Below are positions 1 to 3,980 of a DNA stretch of 6,702 nucleotides, one piece after another. Within the stretch, counting starts at the first letter, position 1. Each line of letters opens with the position of its first letter. Position numbers and translations under genes: made by a program. The stretch comes from an uncultured bacterium. GTDB taxonomy: Bacteria; Planctomycetota; UBA1135; UBA2386. Under the pieces are notes generated by a model. That model was not told where the DNA came from. It searched no databases and saw only the letters and a program-made list of their open reading frames with translations. The stretch spans positions 1 through 6,702 of the forward strand of contig CALKYL010000211.1 of NCBI GenBank assembly GCA_938003515.1, written 5' to 3'.

Positions 1-961
1 CTTTCCCCCCCCCTCGCTCTCCCCATATCTTGTCGCGCAACATCGCCTCGCGCACCGACTCGACCAGACCGGTCAGCGCCGACAGGTGCAGCGCCATCGT
101 CGCCGAGATCGCGATCAGGTCGAACGGCCGGTCCTGGAACGCCCACTCCATGTCGCTCGCCGGCATGTTGGCGCCGAGGTGGTGCACGGCGAAGCCCGCC
201 GACTGCAGCCGCTGCGCGACGACGCGCAGCCCGAGATCGTGCAGGTTGCCGCCGACGCCGAGCGTCAGCACGCGCGGCGCGTCGGCCGGCGCCCGCGGCA
301 GGTGCTCCTGCAGCAGCCACAGGGCGCGGTCGACGATCGCGGAGCCGTAGTGCTCGTCGGCGACCGGGATCTCGCCCATCAGCCACATGCGGCCCGCCTC
401 GCGCTGCGTCGGCGTCAGGACATGGTCGTGCAGCTCCGCGATCGACACGCCGTCCCGCAGCATGCCGCGCAACAGGTCGAGGGCGTCTTCGCCGCGCCCC
501 TCGAGGTTGGCGAGCAGGAAGCGCATCGCCTGCTCGCCGTGCGGGGCGCTCCGGTCGAGGTGCGACGGCAGCTCGACCGGCGCACGGTCGAAGCCGCGCG
601 TCGCCGCGGCGAGGTGGCCGCGCAGCATGCGGAACGACTCCGCCGGCAGCTCGTGCTCGAGCGCGACCTCGGTCGCGCGCAGCGTCGCCGGCAGGTAGTC
701 GCGGGGCACGTCGCGGTGGTGGAACGCGACCTTGTACCAGGCGAGCGAATGGGCGAACAACGCCGGTCGATCGACCTCGACGCTCGCGGCGAGCTGCAGG
801 ATCCGCACCTCGACGTCGTCGACCGGCGACGCGAACGTCGCCGGCAGCTCGCGGGACGTCAGCTCCGGGTGCGCCTCGTGGAGCGCGTGCACGATGGCGC
901 GCGCATACGGGCGGGAGGACGTGCGCAGCAGGCCGGCCGTGAATCGGGGCGTCGACACCAC
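1..961 (-). CDS. Cobalamin (B12)-binding protein, CarH-like sensory module without MerR domain (C-terminus outside window)
   Basis: Found by translating the minus strand; the frame is open for 320 codons from a GTG at 961 to the left edge, so the C-terminus is missing. Domains: residues about 45-125 are a helical region with no recognisable helix-turn-helix. Residues about 143-222 match the B12-binding cap domain (PF02607 type), with W193 followed exactly nine residues later by E203-H204, the Wx9EH motif of CarH/LitR photoreceptors. Residues about 229 onward form the Rossmann-like B12-binding domain (PF02310 type), with N239-L-H241-D-L-G244, a variant of the D/E-x-H-x-x-G motif in which H241 would be the lower cobalt ligand. 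Further landmarks are LGANMP (262-267) and S286. GTG at 961 (or 958) was chosen because a -35/-10 pair sits just upstream; an in-frame ATG at 1114 would add 51 Pro/Arg/Gly-rich residues and looks non-coding. Inference: a cytoplasmic light- or cobalamin-responsive regulator acting through protein partners. A corrinoid methyltransferase carrier is the main alternative, but Wx9EH favours a sensor. Confidence 0.85.
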   Translation of the reverse strand, partial: MVSTPRFTAGLLRTSSRPYARAIVHALHEAHPELTSRELPATFASPVDDVEVRILQLAASVEVDRPALFAHSLAWYKVAFHHRDVPRDYLPATLRATEVALEHELPAESFRMLRGHLAAATRGFDRAPVELPSHLDRSAPHGEQAMRFLLANLEGRGEDALDLLRGMLRDGVSIAELHDHVLTPTQREAGRMWLMGEIPVADEHYGSAIVDRALWLLQEHLPRAPADAPRVLTLGVGGNLHDLGLRVVAQRLQSAGFAVHHLGANMPASDMEWAFQDRPFDLIAISATMALHLSALTGLVESVREAMLRDKIWGERGGGK

Positions 962-967
962 CGTGCC

Positions 968-997
968 ATTGAAGCACGTCGCGGCCGGAATCGACAA
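968..997 (-). promoter_or_regulatory. Possible sigma-70-type promoter of the cobalamin-binding gene (leaderless)
   Basis: On the minus strand, TTGTCG (997-992) and TTCAAT (973-968) are separated by 18 bases, each matching the housekeeping consensus at 4 of 6 positions. A start of transcription about 7 bases past the -10 falls at about 961, on the proposed GTG start. That would make a leaderless mRNA and explain the lack of a Shine-Dalgarno sequence. Inferred from pattern only. Confidence 0.35.
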
Positions 998-1033
998 GAA
1001 TGCGGGCCCCGGCGGGGGCGGGCCCACCGGCGT

Positions 1034-1060
1034 GCATCCGTGGCGGGCGGCGCCGCGAAG
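1034..1060 (+). promoter_or_regulatory. Tentative SigK-like promoter of the FAS1 gene
   Basis: GCATCC (1034-1039), 15 bases, then GCGAAG (1055-1060). As I recall it, the mycobacterial SigK consensus is CCATCC-N16-20-CCGAAT, so the match is 5/6 and 4/6 with a spacer one base short. It would start transcription about 45 bases before the FAS1 ATG. The second element overlaps the inverted repeat at 1047-1070, so the match may be chance. Confidence 0.18.
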
Positions 1061-1070
1061 ACGGCGCCGT
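1047..1070. repeat. GC-rich inverted repeat in the divergent intergenic region
   Basis: GCGGCGCCG (1047-1055) pairs with CGGCGCCGT (1062-1070) around the 6-base loop CGAAGA: nine pairs, one of them G-T. It lies 43 bases before the FAS1 start codon. It could be a leader hairpin or a dyad operator. A second GC-rich pair, GGGCCC at 1004-1009 and at 1020-1025, lies nearby. In DNA of this GC content such repeats also arise by chance. Confidence 0.4.
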
Positions 1071-1112
1071 ATCGGTTTCCAGCCACCCAAGACCCCCGAG
1101 CCCAGAATCCAC

Positions 1113-2018
1113 ATGAATCGTTTCGTCATCGGCGCCCTCAGCTCCCTGATCGCCTCCCCCGCCGCCTTCGCCCAGGACTCCGAGCAGCCCACGATCGTCG
1201 AAATCGCGGCGTCGGCCGGGCAGTTCAACACCCTGGTCGCGGCCGTCAAGGCGGCCGGCCTCGCCGGCACGCTGTCGGGCCCGGGCCCGTTCACCGTCTT
1301 CGCTCCCACCGACGCCGCGTTCGCGAAGCTCGGCAAGGACACGATCGCCGACCTGCTCAAGCCCGAGAACAAGGACAAGCTGGTTTCGATCCTGACCTAC
1401 CACGTGGTCGGCGCGAAGGTGCCGGCTGCCAAGGTCGTCGGTCTGAAGAGCGCGAAGACCGTTCAGGGCCAGGATGTCGCGATCACGGTCACCGAGGGCA
1501 AGGTGCGCGTCGGTGACGCCAACGTCGTCAAGACCGACATCATGGGCAGCAACGGCGTCATCCACGTGATCGACGCGGTGCTGCTGCCGCCGGCGCAGCC
1601 GAACATCGTCGAGGTCGCGGACAAGGCCGGCAGCTTCAAGACGCTGCTCAAGGCCGCGGTCGCCGCCGGCCTCGCCGACACGCTGGCGAACGGCGGTCCG
1701 TTCACGGTCTTCGCGCCGACCGACGCCGCCTTCTCGGCGCTCGGCCAGGACACGATCAAGACCCTGCTCATGCCGGAGAACAAGGACAAGCTGGTCAACA
1801 TCCTGAAGCACCACGTCGTCGCCGGCGCGGTGATGTCCGGCACGGCCGTCAAGCTGTCCGAGGCGAAGACGCTCGCCGGCACGACGCTCGACCTGAACTA
1901 CGACGCCAAGACCAAGACGCTGCGCGTCGGCAACGGCAAGGTCGTGACGGCCGACGTCGAGGCGAAGAACGGCGTCATCCACGTCGTCGACTCGGTGCTG
2001 CTGCCCGACAACGACTGA
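1113..2018 (+). CDS. Secreted protein with two tandem FAS1 (fasciclin) domains
   Basis: 301 residues. Residues 1-20 form a short Sec signal peptide: N-R start, hydrophobic core, and cleavage after A18-F19-A20 before QDS. The mature protein is two FAS1 domains (PF02469), about 26-160 and 163-299. Each has the H1 box TVFAPTDAAF and the H2 box near its end (VIHVIDAVLLP and VIHVVDSVLLP), plus a YHVV or HHVV motif in the middle. FAS1 domains mediate cell-surface or extracellular adhesion; MPT70 and MPT83 of mycobacteria are secreted bacterial examples. No lipobox, membrane anchor or LPXTG motif is visible, so it should be free in the periplasm or medium. The reading frame is open far upstream, but the signal peptide fixes the start at 1113. 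No good Shine-Dalgarno sequence precedes it. The gene lies 82 bases before an ECF sigma/RskA-like pair, which probably controls it (inference from the mycobacterial SigK regulon). Confidence 0.93.
   Translation: MNRFVIGALSSLIASPAAFAQDSEQPTIVEIAASAGQFNTLVAAVKAAGLAGTLSGPGPFTVFAPTDAAFAKLGKDTIADLLKPENKDKLVSILTYHVVGAKVPAAKVVGLKSAKTVQGQDVAITVTEGKVRVGDANVVKTDIMGSNGVIHVIDAVLLPPAQPNIVEVADKAGSFKTLLKAAVAAGLADTLANGGPFTVFAPTDAAFSALGQDTIKTLLMPENKDKLVNILKHHVVAGAVMSGTAVKLSEAKTLAGTTLDLNYDAKTKTLRVGNGKVVTADVEAKNGVIHVVDSVLLPDND
1188..2006 (+). repeat. Internal tandem duplication encoding the two FAS1 domains
   Basis: Unit 1 starts at 1188 and unit 2 at 1599, a period of 411 bases (137 codons) that holds through the first two thirds. 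Near the end unit 2 carries two extra codons (offset 417). Similarity is clear at the DNA level, including 19 identical bases starting at 1365 and at 1776 (encoding ENKDKL). The units therefore arose by duplication within this gene or a close ancestor. Confidence 0.85.
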
Positions 2019-2033
2019 GCGTCCGGCTCGCCC

Positions 2034-2062
2034 GGGGGGCGCATCGAGGTGATGCGCCCTCC
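2034..2062 (+). terminator. Strong hairpin after the FAS1 gene, probable terminator
   Basis: GGGGGGCGCATC (2034-2045) pairs with GATGCGCCCTCC (2051-2062) around the loop GAGGT: 12 pairs, one of them G-T. It starts 16 bases after the FAS1 stop. No T-run follows, so it is not a classical intrinsic terminator; it may terminate less tightly or protect the mRNA 3' end. It suggests the FAS1 gene is a separate transcript from the sigma operon or is only partly read through. Confidence 0.6.
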
Positions 2063-2083
2063 TGCCCCACCCCACGCCCGAAC
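2057..2083 (+). promoter_or_regulatory. Tentative SigK-like autoregulatory promoter of the sigma operon
   Basis: CCCTCC (2057-2062), 15 bases, then CCGAAC (2078-2083): 5/6 and 5/6 to the SigK consensus as I recall it (CCATCC and CCGAAT). The spacer is one base short but the same length as in the weaker match before the FAS1 gene. The -35 element overlaps the right arm of the upstream hairpin. The leader to ATG 2101 would be only about 10 bases, but about 80 to the alternative ATG at 2170. Confidence 0.25.
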
Positions 2084-2100
2084 GGACCCGAGTCGAAGCG

Positions 2101-2727
2101 ATGACATCCACCAAGGACTTGTCCTCGACCGGGTCCGACTCTGTAATCGGCGACCCGAATCGGCGCAGGATGCAGAGCTTGCTACCCCAGATCGCAGCAG
2201 GAGACCCGACGGCGGTGGAGACCTTCCTCCGCCGCCACTCCGGCATGGTCTGGGGGCTCGCGCGTCGCTTCTGCCGCACGGCGGAGGACGCGGAAGACGC
2301 AACCCAGGAGATCTTCGTCGACGTCTGGAAGAGCGCGGGCCGCTACGACGCGGCCGCGGGAAGTGAAGTGACCTTCTTGATGACCATCGCGCGGCGTCGA
2401 CTGATCGACCGCGCGCGCCGCCAGGGACGCCGGATCTCGGCGGACCTGCTCGAGGATCCGGGCACGATCCCCGATCCGCCCCAGAAGGACCGCGTCGAAC
2501 TGCACGACGAGGTCGCGCGCGCCCAGGCGGCGCTGCAGCAGCTGCGCCCCGAGCAGCGCGAGGTGCTGGATCTCGCGCTCGGACAGGGCCGCACCCACCA
2601 GGAGATCGCGGCCGCCATCGGCATCCCCCTCGGCACGGTCAAGAGCCACGCGCGCCGCGGCCTGATCCGGCTGCGTGAGATGCTGGGCGTGCCCCAGGAC
2701 AAGCCCGCCGCCGGAGGTTCGTCGTGA
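2101..2727 (+). CDS. ECF (group 4) RNA polymerase sigma factor, SigK-like
   Basis: 208 residues, a typical ECF length. Region 2 spans about residues 36-110 and includes DATQEIFVDVW (core binding), then TFLMTIARRRLIDRARR (-10 recognition). A short acidic, proline-containing linker (115-135) leads to region 4 at about 142-195. There, LRPEQREVLDLAL is followed by the helix-turn-helix THQEIAAAIGIPLGTVKSH for -35 recognition. ECF factors direct RNA polymerase to stress or envelope genes and are held inactive by a co-encoded anti-sigma factor, here the overlapping next gene. That gene's RskA-like C-terminus and the adjacent FAS1 gene make the SigK/ECF19-type group the best guess. It has a single cysteine (C58), so the disulfide pair reported for mycobacterial SigK cannot form. 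ATG 2101 has a weak GAAG before it; ATG 2170 (residue 24), preceded by GCAGG, is an alternative start that keeps both domains. Confidence 0.95.
   Translation: MTSTKDLSSTGSDSVIGDPNRRRMQSLLPQIAAGDPTAVETFLRRHSGMVWGLARRFCRTAEDAEDATQEIFVDVWKSAGRYDAAAGSEVTFLMTIARRRLIDRARRQGRRISADLLEDPGTIPDPPQKDRVELHDEVARAQAALQQLRPEQREVLDLALGQGRTHQEIAAAIGIPLGTVKSHARRGLIRLREMLGVPQDKPAAGGSS
2713..2717 (+). promoter_or_regulatory. Shine-Dalgarno sequence for the anti-sigma gene
   Basis: GGAGG lies 6 bases before the GTG at 2724, inside the last codons of the sigma gene. It is the best ribosome binding site in the window and fixes the anti-sigma start. The GTGA overlap of start and stop codons indicates translational coupling, which keeps sigma and anti-sigma in proportion. 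Confidence 0.8.
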
Positions 2728-3521
2728 CGCCCGACCGCGGCTTCCAGCCCGATGGGGCGCTGCCGGGCGACGCCCACATCGACGCGCTCGCCGAGGCCAT
2801 CGTCTTCGCGCACGAGAGCGAGGCCGACCCGGCGAACGACCGCGCCGACCTCGACCTGACGGCGCTCGAGCGCACCGCCGCGCTCGCGGCGGCCGCGGTC
2901 AGCCCGACGCTCAAGGTCCCGGACCGCGTCGCGGCGCGGCTCGCGGCCGCGGGCCTCGCGTTCTGCTCGGAGGTTCGTTCGCGGCGCGCCGACGAAGCAG
3001 GCCCGTCGCGCTTCACGACGCCGCCGACGACCGCGGCCCGGGGGCCGGGCGTGCTGCTCGCGTTCGTGCTCGGCGCGGCCGCGGCGGGCCTCGCCTTCTG
3101 GCTGATGCCGCAGCGCGGCAATGACGTGTCGTTCCGCGAGATGCGCGCGCAGGCGCTGGCCAGCGACCGCCAGGTCGTGCACAAGGACTGGCAGCCGGGC
3201 CCGAGCGAGCTGCGCGGCGCCGTCGAGGGCGACGTCGTCTGGTGCCAGGACGCCCAGGACGGCTGGCTGACCTTCCGCGGCCTGCCGAAGCTCGACCCCG
3301 AGCGCGCCTACCAGCTGTGGATCGTCGACGCCGAGCGCGAAGGCGAATCCCCGGTCGACGGCGGCGTGTTCACGATCGCCGACGCGGCGGGCGAGACCGT
3401 CGTGCCGATCCGCGCCAAGCTCCCGATCGGCCGGCCGGCGGCGTTCGTGGTCACGGTCGAGAAGCGGCAGGGCGTCGTGGTCTCGAAGAAGGACCACATC
3501 GTCGCGATCGCGAGCCTGTAG
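2724..3521 (+). CDS. Membrane anti-sigma factor with RskA-like C-terminal domain
   Basis: 265 residues starting at GTG 2724. Residues 1-105 form a hydrophilic, alanine-rich helical N-terminal region that would bind the sigma factor in the cytoplasm. The zinc-binding HxxxCxxC motif of many anti-sigma factors is absent; the only cysteine here is C81. Residues about 108-128 form one transmembrane helix (GVLLAFVLGAAAAGLAFWLM). Residues about 155-265 match the anti-sigma-K factor RskA C-terminal domain (PF10099 type): W-x-T-F-x-G-L-P, AYQLWIVD (196-203), GGVFTI (213-218), and a closing section with FVVTVE (241-246). The expected topology is N-terminus in, sensor domain in the periplasm. RskA in mycobacteria is removed by regulated intramembrane proteolysis to free SigK; the same is inferred here. 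It is co-transcribed with the sigma gene, and a hairpin follows 5 bases after the stop. Confidence 0.9.
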   Translation: MTPDRGFQPDGALPGDAHIDALAEAIVFAHESEADPANDRADLDLTALERTAALAAAAVSPTLKVPDRVAARLAAAGLAFCSEVRSRRADEAGPSRFTTPPTTAARGPGVLLAFVLGAAAAGLAFWLMPQRGNDVSFREMRAQALASDRQVVHKDWQPGPSELRGAVEGDVVWCQDAQDGWLTFRGLPKLDPERAYQLWIVDAEREGESPVDGGVFTIADAAGETVVPIRAKLPIGRPAAFVVTVEKRQGVVVSKKDHIVAIASL

Positions 3522-3526
3522 CGCCC

Positions 3527-3558
3527 GGTACGGCGCGCAGGGCACGCGCGCCGGTGCC
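3527..3558 (+). terminator. Hairpin after the sigma/anti-sigma operon, probable terminator
   Basis: GGTAC plus GGCGCGC (3527-3538) pairs with GCGCGCC and GTGCC (3546-3552 and 3554-3558): 12 pairs with one G-T and a single bulged G at 3553, around a 7-base loop. It begins 5 bases after the anti-sigma stop. No T-run follows, as with the hairpin after the FAS1 gene, so this genome may use GC hairpins without U-tracts or Rho. Confidence 0.55.
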
Positions 3559-3588
3559 GGTCCGCCCTCCCACGCCCGGAGCGAGCGC

Positions 3589-3617
3589 TTGCGCCCGCGA
3601 CGGCGCCTCGCTACCGT
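3589..3617 (+). promoter_or_regulatory. Housekeeping promoter of the tRNA-Phe gene
   Basis: TTGCGC (3589-3594) and TACCGT (3612-3617) are exactly 17 bases apart. Each keeps the strongest consensus positions (TTG of the -35; T, A and final T of the -10). Transcription would start near 3624, giving a 5' leader of about 38 bases to be removed by RNase P. Inference from spacing and position. Confidence 0.55.
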
Positions 3618-3661
3618 TCCCCGCCCGCCGCCCCGGGCACGCCCGCGGGCGGCAGTTGGTC

Positions 3662-3737
3662 GGGTAGGTAGCTCAGTTGGTAGAGCACAGCACTGAAAAT
3701 GCTGGGGTCGCCGGTTCAACTCCGGCCCTGCCCACCA
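3662..3737 (+). tRNA. tRNA-Phe (anticodon GAA)
   Basis: 76 bases with the full cloverleaf. Acceptor stem GGGTAGG (3662-3668) pairs with CCTGCCC (3727-3733), with one T-G wobble. The D-stem GCTC (3671-3674) pairs with GAGC. The anticodon stem CAGCA/TGCTG (3688-3692, 3700-3704) encloses loop CTGAAAA, with anticodon GAA at 3695-3697. The T-stem GCCGG/CCGGC carries loop TTCAACT. The discriminator base is A and the CCA end is encoded (3735-3737). It delivers phenylalanine to UUC and UUU codons. No stem has a mismatch, so the gene looks functional. It has its own promoter upstream and stands alone between two protein operons. Confidence 0.98.
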
Positions 3738-3765
3738 CTTCCTCGCGCCGCTGACCACACACGCG

Positions 3766-3790
3766 GGCGGCACGGCTTCGGCCGGGCGCC
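3766..3790 (+). terminator. Weak UUCG hairpin after tRNA-Phe, possible terminator
   Basis: CGGC-TTCG-GCCG (3773-3784) is a stem capped by the very stable UUCG tetraloop. It is extended by GGCG (3766-3769) pairing with CGCC (3787-3790) across a 3x2 internal loop. It lies 28 bases after the tRNA end. No T-run follows. Confidence 0.3.
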
Positions 3791-3957
3791 ACGAGCCGCG
3801 CCTGCGGCCGCCATCGCTACGACGCCATCGGACCGAGCATGACCGGGCCCGCCCGGACGCTGCTACGGTGGGGCGCTCCACGCTGCCGAGAAGGAACTGG
3901 GGGGCCGTCGCCGCCCGCCCCCCTCTTCCGGCCGACGCCCCGCCCCGTCGCCGCCCC

Positions 3958-3963
3958 TATAGT
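3958..3963 (+). promoter_or_regulatory. Possible -10 box for the polyketide synthase gene
   Basis: TATAGT matches the -10 consensus at 5 of 6 positions and is one of very few AT-rich spots in this gap. It would start transcription near 3970, only about 11 bases before the ATG, with no room for a normal Shine-Dalgarno sequence. No acceptable -35 lies 16-18 bases upstream (ACGCCC at 3935-3940). Confidence 0.3.
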
Positions 3964-3980
3964 CGCCCGCCTCGCCGAGC

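Larger units (their letters stand above)
3738..3980. other. Non-coding gap between tRNA-Phe and the polyketide synthase gene
   Basis: No convincing gene on either strand; the open frames here are GC-driven. It holds a weak hairpin close to the tRNA. A poor promoter-like pair is present: ATGACC at 3839-3844 and TACGGT at 3864-3869, 19 bases apart. There is also a purine-rich AGAAGGA near 3886 with no start codon at a usable distance, and a TATAGT box close to the PKS start. The 11 bases CCGAGCATGAC occur twice (3833-3843 and 3975-3985), the second copy spanning the PKS start codon. No copy of the tRNA 3' end and no integrase remnant is visible. Confidence 0.6.

Noticed and set aside
732..1112. 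N-terminal extension of the FAS1 reading frame
   Set aside because: The frame is open upstream, but a proper signal peptide begins at 1113 and the extension overlaps the divergent cobalamin gene with unlike composition.
961..1114. Start of the cobalamin gene at ATG 1114
   Set aside because: In frame and open, but the added 51 residues are Pro/Arg/Gly-rich, would overlap the FAS1 start codon and bypass the promoter-like pair at 968-997.
86..1516. 476-residue open frame on the plus strand across the cobalamin gene and into the FAS1 gene
   Set aside because: Arg/Gln/His-rich low-complexity translation with no domain; it is antisense to the B12-binding gene and out of frame with FAS1.
2343..3881. 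512-residue minus-strand frame over the sigma and anti-sigma genes and the tRNA
   Set aside because: Low-complexity Arg/Ala-rich shadow; it includes the well-known spurious peptide read antisense through a tRNA-Phe gene (NRRPQHFQCCALPTELPTR).
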